64,000 nt of DNA from Chloroflexota bacterium (GTDB lineage Bacteria; Chloroflexota; Anaerolineae; J036; Brachytrichaceae), in assembly GCA_021788625.1 (NCBI GenBank), contig JAJYKL010000006.1, forward strand, positions 21,156 through 85,155. The letters are read 5' to 3'. A program made the translations under genes and the position numbers. Under the pieces are notes generated by a model. That model did no database searches and was not told where the DNA came from. It was given only the letters and a program-made list of their open reading frames with translations. Numbering within the stretch: position 1 is the stretch's first letter; every line of letters starts with the position of its first letter. Shown piece after piece: positions 51,976-61,450 of the stretch.

Positions 51976-52292
51976 CTGTTACCTGGGCCCAATCGGCTCT
52001 CATGCTGAGCGAGTGTTTGAGCTGCTTCGCCTCTACCAGTAACACGCGCTGGCACGCCCTGCATGCGATCCCATGTGGATTCCGGTGCATGGGCGAAGCA
52101 GCGCCATTGCGCCTGCGCCTTCCCATTCCTCTGCGGCGCTGCTTCGCCCCTACCAGTGATGCGCGCTGGCACGCGTGTCATGTGATTGCGCCCTACGTGT
52201 CGTCTGCTCAACGGCTAAGGACTGCAGGCCAGCTATATCCCAGCCTCCTCATCCGTCACCTGCCTTCCATGGTCCATCATGACCACGTCAAC
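51976..52292. repeat. intergenic repeats with GCTGCTTCGCC unit
   Basis: Two direct copies, 52021-52070 and 52138-52187, share GCTGCTTCGCCnCTACCAGT followed by CGCGCTGGCACGC and a CATG-GAT end. Between them GGGCGAAGCAGCGCC (52091-52105) is an exact inverted match to GGCGCTGCTTCGCCC (52135-52149), a 15-bp stem. No gene in the interval. Confidence 0.75.
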
Positions 52293-53789
52293 TTATCCCT
52301 TCTTTCGCACGGGGCTTTCCATGTCCAGGCCTGTGTCGTAATCGAGCTGGCGGGGCTCATAGGGCTCATCTTCTCGCTGGCGGGTCATGCCGGTGTAATC
52401 CCAGGTGGCCGGGCGCGCGTCGTGCCGCCATGTCCGGCGTTCCCAATAGTAACCACGGAAGGGGTCACGTGTGTCGTTCATCCAGCGCAGCAGACGGTCG
52501 TGCAGGGCATCGCGCGCCGGTGTGTGGGAAGACGAGTCGATGAGGTTGGTCAGCTCATCAGGGTCTTCCTGCAGGTCATAGAGCTCGTCACGGGTGAGCA
52601 GGTTGATGACCAGCTTATGCCGGCCGTCGAACGCCGCGCGGACAGGCTGGAACCCGCCAAATCCATCGTGGTCTGTCTCGTAGCGGCCAAACTCCATAAA
52701 CACGACATCGCCTTCATGCGCGGCCGGGTCACGTAGAGCGCCAAGCATGCTGTGCCCGTGCATGGCCTTCGGGACAGGCAGACCGGCCGCCTCCATGAGC
52801 GTGGGAGCCAGGTCGATGTGAGACGCCAGACGGGTGCTGAGCGCGCCCGGTTCGATAACGCCCGGCCAGCGCATGATAAGCGGGACGCGCGTGAGTTCGT
52901 CGTACATGGCCGGCCCCTTGTTCGTGATGCTGTGCGACCCCAGCGCGTCGCCATGGTCGGAGGTGTAGAGCAGCAGCGCATGCGGGGCATACTGATCCAC
53001 CGCCTCCAGCACCCGTCCGATCTGGGCGTCCACGAATGTATTGCAGCCGAAGTACGCCGGGCGCCGGATGCGCAGCGCGTCTTTGTCTTCGGTGAGCATC
53101 CTGCCAGCCCACACGCGCTGGTGCTCTGGTTTGTTCTCCAGCGTGTCCCACACGTTGCGGCTTTTCGGGAAGTCGACGTCCTGGTACAGGGTGTTATAGG
53201 GCGCCGGGCACAGCCACGGACCGTGTGGCTCATCGTACGAAACCACCAGCACGAACTCGGTGCCGGCATGTTGCTGCAAGAAACGAATGGCGCGATCGGA
53301 ACAGCGGTGCGCGTAAGTGAAGTCCGCACTGAAACCGGGCTCCAGGCACGTCTCGAAGCGGCGTGAGCGGACGCGGTCCTGGGGCGAGAGCTCTGCCAGG
53401 TAGTTGCGCATGTCGTACCAGACTGCCGGGTCCCAGCCGTCAGGGCAGCGGCCCAGCCCGAAGTAGTCGCTGCCGTCGAGGTGCCATTTGCCGATGTAGG
53501 CAGCCTGCACGCCGCCGTCGCGCAGGCGCTGCCCGATGGTCTTCACGTTGTCGCCCAGGGGCATGTTGTTAGCCCAACTGCCGGCACCATGCGGCCACAG
53601 GCCGGTAAACAGCGCCGCGCGGGCAGGCCCACATACTGGCTGGCAGGTATAGGCACGCTCGAAGCGCAGTCCCTGCGACGCCAGGCGATCCAGGTGCGGA
53701 GTGCGCAGGACAGGGTTGCCGTAACAACCGAGCATGTCCCAGCGCTGGGTATCGGTCATGATCAGGATGGTTTGTCTGGGCATTTTCAT
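52293..53789 (-). CDS. sulfatase
   Basis: About 498 residues. QTILIMTDTQRWDMLGCYGN opens the alkaline-phosphatase fold; CQPVCGPARAALFTG contains C-x-P-x-R, the Cys-type formylglycine site; YTSDHGDALGSHSI gives the second metal ligands. The C-terminal LYDLQEDPDELTNLID is standard. No signal peptide, so it is predicted cytoplasmic or exported without a classical signal. Hydrolyses sulfate esters, probably of a sugar. The frame extends two codons to GTG 53795. Divergent from the membrane protein gene 40 bp away. No formylglycine-generating enzyme is in the window. Confidence 0.88.
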   Translation of the reverse strand: MKMPRQTILIMTDTQRWDMLGCYGNPVLRTPHLDRLASQGLRFERAYTCQPVCGPARAALFTGLWPHGAGSWANNMPLGDNVKTIGQRLRDGGVQAAYIGKWHLDGSDYFGLGRCPDGWDPAVWYDMRNYLAELSPQDRVRSRRFETCLEPGFSADFTYAHRCSDRAIRFLQQHAGTEFVLVVSYDEPHGPWLCPAPYNTLYQDVDFPKSRNVWDTLENKPEHQRVWAGRMLTEDKDALRIRRPAYFGCNTFVDAQIGRVLEAVDQYAPHALLLYTSDHGDALGSHSITNKGPAMYDELTRVPLIMRWPGVIEPGALSTRLASHIDLAPTLMEAAGLPVPKAMHGHSMLGALRDPAAHEGDVVFMEFGRYETDHDGFGGFQPVRAAFDGRHKLVINLLTRDELYDLQEDPDELTNLIDSSSHTPARDALHDRLLRWMNDTRDPFRGYYWERRTWRHDARPATWDYTGMTRQREDEPYEPRQLDYDTGLDMESPVRKKG

Positions 53790-53828
53790 TGTCACGATGA
53801 TATATGCGCTGCATTAGAATGAACGGTC

Positions 53829-56099
53829 ATGCTGAGTGCCCAACGGCCCCTCGCCCCCACGGCGCCTGCCCTGCTGGCACGCGCGGCGGTCTGGGCATCC
53901 TGGGTGGCTCAAGTCGTGGCTTCGCCGGTCGTCCCGTGGTTGATTAGCGGGGCGTTCATTGCGCTGGGCATCATGACGAGCCTGAAAACCCCGCTCTACC
54001 AGGGCGCAGACGAGGGCTGGCATTATGCGTACGTGGAACACTACGCACTCGGCCGGCCGCTGCCGAACCTGAACCTGCATTTCACCAGTGGCAACATTGC
54101 AGCGCCATACTTTCAGACACACGAAGCGGCACAACCACCGCTCTACTACATGCTCATGGGCCGGCTGGTGGCTCTCGTCCCCCGCGGCAATCTGATGCAG
54201 GAGGAGGTGCTGTCGGGCAACGCGCCCAACGGCATGTACGGCAACTTCCTGCCCGCCGACGACGGCAGCCTGGGAAGCGGCCTGGCTCTGGCCGGCCACC
54301 TGGTACGCTTCGCCACAGTATTGCTGGGGGCAGGGGTGGTGCTGTGCTCATATGTCATTGCGCTGTGGTTGACGCGCCGACGGGAGGTGGCTGTGCTGAC
54401 TGCCTCGCTGATCGCCTTCAACCCGCACAACCTGGTACTAAGCGGAGCGATCTCCAACGACATGGCCGTGGCCTGCACCGCCGCGCTCACGCTGCTCGCC
54501 GCCACATATATCATCACCACTCCCAGGCAGCCCGGTTTGCTGGCGGCGTTCCTGCTGGGATTGGGTGCAGGCGCATCGCTGCTCACGAAGTACAGTGGCG
54601 GCGCCATGCTGGTGGCGGCGCCGGTCGCCGTGCTGGTCAGGCAGGTGCGCTCGCGCTTTACGCTGAGCTGGCTCCTGCGCAGCGGCGCGGCGCTGGCCGC
54701 GGGCGCGCTACTGCTCACTGGCCCCTTCTTCATCCACAATTTGCAGCTTTATGGCGACGTGCTGGCGTGGCAGCGGGTGAACACACTGATGCCGCCGGAC
54801 GTGGTGCCGCACCCCTTCCAGGCACTGCTGCACTGGCTGCCGTTCATCCTCGCCACGTTCTTCGGCCATCCGGGCTACATTTTCCCGTTGCCAAGCGAGT
54901 ATACGCATGTCTTCTTTTACGTGCTGCTGATCGGCCTGGCGGGATCGCTGTGGCTGGCACTGCGGCGGGGGCTATTCTCACGAGGCGGGCTGAAAGCGAG
55001 TGCTGCGTACTGGCCGCTGCTGGTGGCACTCGCCGTCAACGCGGTGACGTACTACTTCTGGTTCAGCCAGCATCTGGCGACGGAGAACGCGCGCTTCTTC
55101 ACTCCATCGCTGATCCCGATCACGCTGCTGGTGGCACTCGGATTGCTGGTGTTCGTGCCGCGGCGCTGGCAGCCTGGATGCGTAGCCGCCTTCACGCTCG
55201 CCTACGGGCTATTCACCGCGGTGACGCTTTATCAGTCCTTCGACTTCATGTACGCCTTCCCGCACTACCTGAGCACTGCCAGCGCCCAGGCGTTGCTTGA
55301 TCAACCGGATAGCGGGCGTGTGCGCTTCGAGAATGGCATCGAGCTGCTGGACGTGCAGCTCAAGAGTACCCGTGTAAACGAAGGCGACCCGGTTGATCTT
55401 CGTATCACACTGCGCACCACCCAACCACTGACCCGCTCCGCTTTTCTCATGCTGGACTTCCGTGATCCAGCCGGCAAGACGGTGGCGTCGTACTACACTC
55501 GCAACGTGGTTCGTTATAGTTACGCCACACGCGCGTGGCAGGTCGGACGGCCGCTGGTCGAGGACTTCCAGGTGAATGTGAAGACGGAGCGGACCGAAGT
55601 GCTGAGCATCCTGGCCGGCTGGACCGACGCCGGCGGCGCCATCCGCCCCGTCGGCAGCAACTCGGTCAGCGTGGAGATCGGGCGCGTGAAGGTGCGAGCT
55701 GCTCCGTCAGGTGCCGCAGCCACGGTCATCTCTGCCACGGATACGGTGCCGCCACTGGCCCGGTTGAACGGCCTGGCCGACCTGCTGAGCGCTCGAATTG
55801 ACCACGACACCGTCATCCTGAACTGGCGTGCCACGGCCGAACCAGCCAGGAACTACACCATCTTCGTGCATGGGCTGGACGCCCAGGGCAACATGTTGGC
55901 GCAGCACGATGAGCCATTCAAATACTCCGCGGCGTATTGGGACGTGGGGGACCGCTTTGAACAGCGCATCGAGGTGCCGGATCTGTCACGCGCCAGTACG
56001 GTGCTGGTCGGCGTCTACAATCCGCGCACCCAGCAGCGTGTGCGCGCTTTTCATGCCGACGGCGCACCGTGGGATAACGCGAGCGTCGTGGTCAGGTAG
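53829..56099 (+). CDS. multi-pass glycosyltransferase-like (PMT/DUF2142-type) membrane protein
   Basis: 756 residues: about eleven membrane helices to residue 480, then an extracytoplasmic beta-rich part of 270 residues. QGADEGWHYAYVEHYALGRP has the acidic pair of GT39-like enzymes, followed by HEAAQPPLYYMLMGRL. FGHPGYIFPLPSEYTHVF is a later loop. The C-terminal region (VNEGDPVDLRITLRTTQPL, NYTIFVHGLDAQGNMLAQHD) resembles an Ig-like module and probably sits outside. Likely moves a sugar from a polyprenyl donor; acceptor unknown. Confidence 0.72.
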   Translation: MLSAQRPLAPTAPALLARAAVWASWVAQVVASPVVPWLISGAFIALGIMTSLKTPLYQGADEGWHYAYVEHYALGRPLPNLNLHFTSGNIAAPYFQTHEAAQPPLYYMLMGRLVALVPRGNLMQEEVLSGNAPNGMYGNFLPADDGSLGSGLALAGHLVRFATVLLGAGVVLCSYVIALWLTRRREVAVLTASLIAFNPHNLVLSGAISNDMAVACTAALTLLAATYIITTPRQPGLLAAFLLGLGAGASLLTKYSGGAMLVAAPVAVLVRQVRSRFTLSWLLRSGAALAAGALLLTGPFFIHNLQLYGDVLAWQRVNTLMPPDVVPHPFQALLHWLPFILATFFGHPGYIFPLPSEYTHVFFYVLLIGLAGSLWLALRRGLFSRGGLKASAAYWPLLVALAVNAVTYYFWFSQHLATENARFFTPSLIPITLLVALGLLVFVPRRWQPGCVAAFTLAYGLFTAVTLYQSFDFMYAFPHYLSTASAQALLDQPDSGRVRFENGIELLDVQLKSTRVNEGDPVDLRITLRTTQPLTRSAFLMLDFRDPAGKTVASYYTRNVVRYSYATRAWQVGRPLVEDFQVNVKTERTEVLSILAGWTDAGGAIRPVGSNSVSVEIGRVKVRAAPSGAAATVISATDTVPPLARLNGLADLLSARIDHDTVILNWRATAEPARNYTIFVHGLDAQGNMLAQHDEPFKYSAAYWDVGDRFEQRIEVPDLSRASTVLVGVYNPRTQQRVRAFHADGAPWDNASVVVR

Positions 56100-56184
56100 G
56101 ACGTGTCACAGCAGGCTGGTGGCTGGCGGTGACTCGCCGGCGGCCCGCTCGGTCTTCGCCAGGGCGCGCCTGTCCGGCGGGCGA

Positions 56185-57558
56185 CTACATCGCGAAGAAT
56201 TGTGGCAGCATGGGCCTGGAAGCGGCCAGCAGCTCGTCCAGCATGCGCTCAGCCTGCTCAGGGCGGACGGCCATCTCGTCCAGCAAGAGTGCCTGCAGTG
56301 CCAGGCTGCGGTTGCCCTGCGCGCCAGCGTCGGCCACCAGCTCCTGCCAGATGATGCGCCGGTGCAGGATGCCCTCCAGCGTCAGAGGTGCATCGCCCAT
56401 GCACACACCACGCACACCCAGCCGGTCGGTCACGCCATCCAGCTCCAGGACGGCATAGGGAGGCAGGTTGGGCACCGCCCCGTGGTTGGGGATGTTCACC
56501 ACATAAACCTGCCGGCGGCCCAGGCTGATCGATTCCAGCAGACTGCCCAGCCCTTCGCCGGTGAGCGGGTCCGACATTTCCGCCGGCAGCTGCATGGCAG
56601 CCAGTTCCTTTTCGTAATCGAGCATCTGGGCTTGTCGGTGCCCTGCCTGCCCGGCATCGCCCGGCTCACCCTGGGCGGTCTCGCTCGCGACGTAACCGCC
56701 CGGCAGCCAGACCTCCAAGTTCAGGTTGTAGGGCAGTACGCCGCCGGGGGTTTGCGCCATATAGGGGTAGAACTCGATGGTGTGATCGTCGTTCAGGTGC
56801 GTGAGCTGGTAGCCGTAGGCGCGCGAGAGCTTCTGGGTCAGCATCTCGTTGTCGACTGATTCGCGCCCGGCAAAGCGCCGGCGTACTTCGGGGTAGATGT
56901 CACGCCCGTTGTGATGGATGGCGGTGAACCAGTGGTAATGGTTCGTGCCGATGTAACGCACGTCCAGCTCATGCGGCGGGATGCCCATCACCCGGGAAAC
57001 GTGCAGAATCGCCTCCTGCACTCCGTGGCAGATGCCCACCACATTGATGCGGCTGTATTTGACCATGGTCCGCACCAGCACTGCCAGCGGATTCGAATGG
57101 TTGAAGAGGATCGCGCTGGGGCAGCGCTTCTCCATCACTTGGCAGATGTTCAGGTAGATGGGGATGCTGCGCAAGGCCATCATCATGCCGGCTGGGCCAC
57201 CCGTGTCACCGATGAGCTGGTGGACGCCATAGCGGGCGGGGATGAGGATGTCCTGGCGATGGAAGCCTGTGCCGTAGACATTGCCGGTGCTCTCCCCCAC
57301 GCCCCCAATGGACGTGATGACGAAGTCCGCACCGTCCAGCGCCTCGTCCAGGGTTTCGCAGGCGAATACCTTCTGTCCGGTACCGCTCTGCGCGACCAGA
57401 CGACTCCCATGCCGGGCCATGAGCCGGGCTTTCTGCTGGTCAATGTCGTAGAGCGCGATCTCGCTCCCCGCGAGCCCGGCTGTCACAGCCAGGTCGGGCA
57501 GCGCGCGTGTGAAGTAGAGGCTTCCGCCTCCGAGGCAGGCGATCTTCTTGCCAGGCAT
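56185..57558 (-). CDS. glycoside hydrolase family 4 (NAD-dependent alpha-/6-phospho-glycosidase)
   Basis: 457 residues. CLGGGSLYFTRALPDL is the NAD site; NHSNPLAVLVRT replaces the usual NPTNP loop; GICHGVQEAI supplies the Cys-His metal ligands and GTNHYHWFT the next His. GH4 enzymes use NAD+ and Mn2+ in an oxidation-elimination mechanism on glycosides. GGAGGAA lies before the ATG. It is 21 bp downstream of the Gfo/Idh/MocA gene and almost certainly cotranscribed with it. The sugar is not predictable by eye. Confidence 0.87.
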   Translation of the reverse strand: MPGKKIACLGGGSLYFTRALPDLAVTAGLAGSEIALYDIDQQKARLMARHGSRLVAQSGTGQKVFACETLDEALDGADFVITSIGGVGESTGNVYGTGFHRQDILIPARYGVHQLIGDTGGPAGMMMALRSIPIYLNICQVMEKRCPSAILFNHSNPLAVLVRTMVKYSRINVVGICHGVQEAILHVSRVMGIPPHELDVRYIGTNHYHWFTAIHHNGRDIYPEVRRRFAGRESVDNEMLTQKLSRAYGYQLTHLNDDHTIEFYPYMAQTPGGVLPYNLNLEVWLPGGYVASETAQGEPGDAGQAGHRQAQMLDYEKELAAMQLPAEMSDPLTGEGLGSLLESISLGRRQVYVVNIPNHGAVPNLPPYAVLELDGVTDRLGVRGVCMGDAPLTLEGILHRRIIWQELVADAGAQGNRSLALQALLLDEMAVRPEQAERMLDELLAASRPMLPQFFAM

Positions 57559-57579
57559 ATGTGTTCCTCCAGTGGGCGA

Positions 57580-58809
57580 TCAATAATCCAGGGTCGTGGT
57601 CATGTCGTAACGCTGGCCGCTGGTGTACGATTCGACAGCTCCCGCCATCATCTCGGTGATGTGCAGGCCCCAGTCCAAGCCCACGACTGGCTCGTGGTCG
57701 TGCAGGATGCAATCGATGAAGTGCCGCGTGGACTCGTGGTAGTAGTTGAAGGCACCCGGTGTGGGCTGCGGCCATCTGGCCTTGCTGGCATCGCCGCGCA
57801 GGGGGATGTGATACCAGCCATCGGCATCCACGTGCGGCAGCAGCTCTTTGCGGCGGGTAATGATCGAGGCCGTGTAGCCCGCGCCAAACAACAGGTTGCC
57901 CTCCGTCCCGAAGACCTGCAGGCTGCCGCCGCCCGTGCCAGGTAGAACGGGGTGGTAGATGCGGCCAGCGTGGCAGGTGCCGATGGAGCCGTTGGCCATC
58001 TCGTAGAGCGAGTAGACGTTGTCGTAATACTCCATGCGCACGAACTGCGTGCGCGGCAGGTCCAGCACCACGTCCCAGTAGTTGGCGGCCTCCGGGTCGT
58101 TGACCTGGGAGAGGAACTCGTCGTACTTGCCTTCGGGCACGATCATGTGGTCCGCCACCGAGATGCGGGCCTGTGCCATGACGCTCTTGCACGCGCCCAG
58201 CACCCCGACGATCTGTGTGGGGGCGTAGGGGAAGTCGAACAGGAAGCCGCCCGAGTCGCGAGTGTAGAAGGCGTCTTGCCCGTAGGGGTTGGAGCCCAGC
58301 GAGGGGCCGTAGGCTGTCGGGCCGGTGTAGCCAAGAGAAAACCACAGCACGTCGCCCAGCACGCCCTTGCGCACCAGGTCACGGAGCTGCGCCACATCGG
58401 GGTCCAGGGCGGTGCCAGAGCTGGGCTCGATCAGGGCCTTCACGTGCGCTTTGCGCACGGCCTCGGCGATGGCGCGCGCGTCAGGCATGCGGGTGGCCAT
58501 AGGCTTCTGAATGAGCACGTGCTTGCCAGCCCGTACGGCCTGCAGGGCGAAGGGCACATGGGTGCCCGGTGCGGTGAGAATGAAGACGGCTTCGATATCG
58601 GCGCTCGCGATCATCTCGTCGTAGTCCGCGTACTGCTCCTTCACCCCGAAGAGCCGCGCGCATCCTTGCGTGCGGGCGGGGAAGCGGTCGCACACGGCCA
58701 CCAGCTCCACGGTTTCCATATGCATGAGGCAGGGCAGGTAGTAAGCCGTCGCGACAACGCCGCAGCCGGCGACGCCGACCTTCACTTTACGTTGAGATGC
58801 AGTGGCCAT
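57580..58809 (-). CDS. Gfo/Idh/MocA family oxidoreductase
   Basis: 409 residues. KVKVGVAGCGVVATAYYLP is the dinucleotide site; HVLIQKPMATRMPDA carries the Q/E-K-P Lys; the C-terminal alpha/beta domain has GGSLQVFGTEGNLLFG and YYHESTRHFIDCIL with the catalytic-region His. Typical sugar or inositol dehydrogenase. With the GH4 gene it forms a two-gene glycoside-processing unit. Confidence 0.87.
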   Translation of the reverse strand: MATASQRKVKVGVAGCGVVATAYYLPCLMHMETVELVAVCDRFPARTQGCARLFGVKEQYADYDEMIASADIEAVFILTAPGTHVPFALQAVRAGKHVLIQKPMATRMPDARAIAEAVRKAHVKALIEPSSGTALDPDVAQLRDLVRKGVLGDVLWFSLGYTGPTAYGPSLGSNPYGQDAFYTRDSGGFLFDFPYAPTQIVGVLGACKSVMAQARISVADHMIVPEGKYDEFLSQVNDPEAANYWDVVLDLPRTQFVRMEYYDNVYSLYEMANGSIGTCHAGRIYHPVLPGTGGGSLQVFGTEGNLLFGAGYTASIITRRKELLPHVDADGWYHIPLRGDASKARWPQPTPGAFNYYHESTRHFIDCILHDHEPVVGLDWGLHITEMMAGAVESYTSGQRYDMTTTLDY

Positions 58810-58907
58810 GGATTGTTCCCGTCTGGTAATCTTGCCTGATCTTACTCCGATGTGGTTGCATGATTCAGGTATGTACGACCCGGAGGTACGTGATATACAA
58901 ACAAGCG

Positions 58908-60035
58908 TCAGTCATGGGCGTGCCGGTGTTCAACGTGCTCCCCGGCGTCGGCGCCGGCGCGTACAGGGGCCGGCGGCTGCGTCGCGCAGGCGTGGTCGGC
59001 AAGATCTTGCGACGGGGGGTGTGCCTCTTCACCACGGGTGTGATCGCCGTCATCTTCTACTGAGTATTTACACACCACAGCCCCGGCGATGACGAGCAGG
59101 CAGCCCAGCCACAGGTGTTCCGGCACGCCCACGTTCAGAAAATAACTGCTGATGAAGGTGGAGGCCAGTGGGATGGCATACGAGAGCGATGCGACCAGGA
59201 TGAGGTTGCCCTTGCGCATGGCTACGTCCCAGGAGACGTAGCCCAGGATGGTGGGGAACACGATGAGGTAAACGAGCGGCAGCACCCCACCGGCGCTCAG
59301 GTGCGACTGCTCGGCGACGAACAGCCGGATGAGCAGCAGGGCCGCCCCCGTCGCCAGCAGGAACAGCGGCACGGCGCTCGCGCCGGAGGCGGGCCCGGTT
59401 TCGGACGCCCACTTGCGGCTCAGGTTGGAGTACAGGCCCCAGCTCACGGCGCAGCCAAAAGCGAACGCGTAAGGGGCGCCGTGCTGCAGCAGGTTGGTCC
59501 TCAGCTCGGCCACGGAGTAGTCCGCCGGCAGCGTGGCGACCGCCACGCCGGCCAGAGCCACCAGGATGCCGGCCGCCAGCGCCCAGTGAGCCCGCCTGCG
59601 CAACACCGGCACCGCGAACGCGAAGGTGAAGCCAATCCACAGGTAGTTGATCAGCCCCACCTCCAGCACCTGCTGCCGGTTGGCCGCGTATCCGACGGCC
59701 ACGTACAGGCAGACCTCGTAGAACGCGAACAGCCCGCCACAGATCCACAGGTAGCGCGGTGTAAATCCCCTGAGCCAGGCGAAGCCCCGGTGCCGTAGCA
59801 GCAATAGCCCGATGGACAACGCGCCGCCGATCAGGTAGACGCTGGTACCCGACGTGAAGGTGCCCAGGTCTTCGGTCAGGCGGCGCGAGAACGCGATCAC
59901 CGACGACCAAACGGCGATGGCCAAGATCCCCATCAGGTTGCCCCACGCGGTGGAGGGGAGACGGTGCGTGCTCAAGAGGCGCGAATTGCCAGCGGTACCG
60001 GCGGTGCCTGTGTCAGCGGGTCCTGTGGTAGCCAT
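58908..60035 (-). CDS. EamA/YddG-like aromatic amino acid or metabolite exporter
   Basis: About 375 residues, ten membrane helices. AIAVWSSVIAFSRRLTEDLG, LFAFYEVCLYVAVGYA, EVGLINYLWIGFTF and NLSRKWA match YddG-type DMT exporters. Start uncertain among ATG 60062, ATG 60035 and ATG 59936. After the last helix (VIAGAVVCKYS) about 50 polar residues follow (GDHTRGEEAHPPSQ...), which are antisense to a membrane-protein fragment on the other strand; the original C-terminus may therefore have been lost and replaced. Confidence 0.78.
   Translation of the reverse strand: MATTGPADTGTAGTAGNSRLLSTHRLPSTAWGNLMGILAIAVWSSVIAFSRRLTEDLGTFTSGTSVYLIGGALSIGLLLLRHRGFAWLRGFTPRYLWICGGLFAFYEVCLYVAVGYAANRQQVLEVGLINYLWIGFTFAFAVPVLRRRAHWALAAGILVALAGVAVATLPADYSVAELRTNLLQHGAPYAFAFGCAVSWGLYSNLSRKWASETGPASGASAVPLFLLATGAALLLIRLFVAEQSHLSAGGVLPLVYLIVFPTILGYVSWDVAMRKGNLILVASLSYAIPLASTFISSYFLNVGVPEHLWLGCLLVIAGAVVCKYSVEDDGDHTRGEEAHPPSQDLADHACATQPPAPVRAGADAGEHVEHRHAHD
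58914..59063 (+). pseudogene. fragment of a small membrane protein, antisense to EamA tail
   Basis: MGVPVFNVLPGVGAGAYRGR followed by LFTTGVIAVIFY and a stop reads like the N-terminal part of a membrane protein: GVPVFN-LPG, a G-rich turn and a hydrophobic segment. It stops exactly where the EamA C-terminal helix coding begins on the opposite strand. Too short to name. Confidence 0.4.
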
Positions 60036-60078
60036 GTGGTTTGCTGAGCGGATGGAACACACCTATTGGCCACAAGCC

Positions 60079-61218
60079 TCAGCGGTAACGCGAGAGGCAC
60101 GTCTCCTTCGACACGTTGATGGCCGCCCAGTTTGGGTCCGTCAGGCGGTCGCCGGCGACGACCTGCCACACACCGGTCGGGCGCAGCGAAGGCACGAGGG
60201 CGTCGACGCCCCTGTCCACCAGCGTCTGCGCTGCCCGCTGCAGGTTGTCCAGGTAGGCTTCCCCATACAGCGGTACATCATTGTGGCCGGTGTGGATTTC
60301 CTTGATCTTTCCCCTCACCTTCAAGCGGAATGCCTGTAATACCGGAAGGTAGACGTCGATGGGTGCCATGTTGCGGTTCTGCATCCACAGCGCGTCCGGG
60401 ATCGCCGGCCGGTTGCTGCCCAACGCGTCGCCGCTGAACAGAATGCCGTTCACCTCGTCGAGCAAGGCCAGGCAGCCGGGCGTGTGCCCAGGCACCTCGT
60501 ACACGTCGAGCCGGCGGCCGCCCAGATCGAACGAGAAGCCCTCTCGGACGTCGGTGATCTGGGTGGGGTCAATGCCGTAGTGCAGGGTCTGGTTGAAGTT
60601 CGTCACCAGCGGCAGGTCGGCGTGGCGCATGTACACCCCGCGACCGTCCTGGAACTGGGCCAGGCACGCGATGTGGTCGGGGTGCGCGTGGGTGATCAGT
60701 ACGTCATACGGCAAGCCTCCCGCCAGCGAATCGACATACCCTTTCAGGTCTCCGCTCCCGAGCCCGGCGTCGATGAACAGTGCTTTCTCGCTCCCGGCGA
60801 CCAGGAACATCTTGGTGTCGTCGAAGTCGCGGATCATCCACACGCCGGGGTGGATCTCGCTCGACACGTAGGCGTCCTTGCCGCGCCGGTCGACGGTGTA
60901 ATGGAACGTGGCGATGGTGCTGTCGGGCAGCTCAGGGTACTGCGCCACGGCGCGGAGGGTGTAATCGGTCTTGAGTCCCCTGTCTCCCTCGTTCACCGCC
61001 TCCACGGGGATGAGCTTGTAGGGGTCGAAGATAGGGCTGTCGGCAGTCGGGGCGGAGCCGTCCGTCGTGTAGTGGATGCGCGCGCCGTGAGTTTCACACA
61101 GCAGGGTGATGCGCTGGGTCACGCGATAGGTGCCCGGAGCAGCGAACGCTGTCGGGGTGGCTACTCGGGCGGGTACGGTGGTACCTTCGGAGCTGACGGA
61201 GTTGCGTGTTCCTTCCAT
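60079..61218 (-). CDS. metallo-beta-lactamase-fold hydrolase with N-terminal chitobiase-type domain
   Basis: 379 residues. Residues about 20-108 (TYRVTQRITLLCETHGARIH, YTTDGSAPTADSPIF) are the CHB_HEX_C type Ig-like domain usually found at the end of hexosaminidases. Residues about 115-360 are the MBL fold: THAHPDH (176-182), PGHTPGCLALLDE, LFSGDAL and HTGHNDVPLYG. No signal peptide. The combination suggests a sugar- or lactone-hydrolysing MBL. AAGGAG lies eleven bases before the ATG. Confidence 0.82.
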   Translation of the reverse strand: MEGTRNSVSSEGTTVPARVATPTAFAAPGTYRVTQRITLLCETHGARIHYTTDGSAPTADSPIFDPYKLIPVEAVNEGDRGLKTDYTLRAVAQYPELPDSTIATFHYTVDRRGKDAYVSSEIHPGVWMIRDFDDTKMFLVAGSEKALFIDAGLGSGDLKGYVDSLAGGLPYDVLITHAHPDHIACLAQFQDGRGVYMRHADLPLVTNFNQTLHYGIDPTQITDVREGFSFDLGGRRLDVYEVPGHTPGCLALLDEVNGILFSGDALGSNRPAIPDALWMQNRNMAPIDVYLPVLQAFRLKVRGKIKEIHTGHNDVPLYGEAYLDNLQRAAQTLVDRGVDALVPSLRPTGVWQVVAGDRLTDPNWAAINVSKETCLSRYR

Positions 61219-61269
61219 ATCTCATTTTCTCCTTATTCGCTGAGTGCATACCGCGTTGCTTGGTCCAGC

Positions 61270-61282
61270 GGACAGACTGTCC
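61270..61282. promoter_or_regulatory. palindrome at MBL promoter
   Basis: GGACAGACTGTCC, exact 6+1+6 palindrome. Directly beside it on the minus strand is TATAAACTATAT, a likely -10 region for the MBL gene 50 bases on. Candidate operator. Confidence 0.4.
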
Positions 61283-61450
61283 ATATAGTTTATACACATG
61301 CCACGACGCAGCACCCATCTGCTCAGACTCATTGTGATGTAATGGGCTGTGCATCGGTTCGTGGTGCGGTATATTAAGCATCATGAACGTGAGCGAAAGC
61401 GCTTACTCCACTACGCGTTTTTACCGTTGTTATTTTCCTGCCCAATTCCT

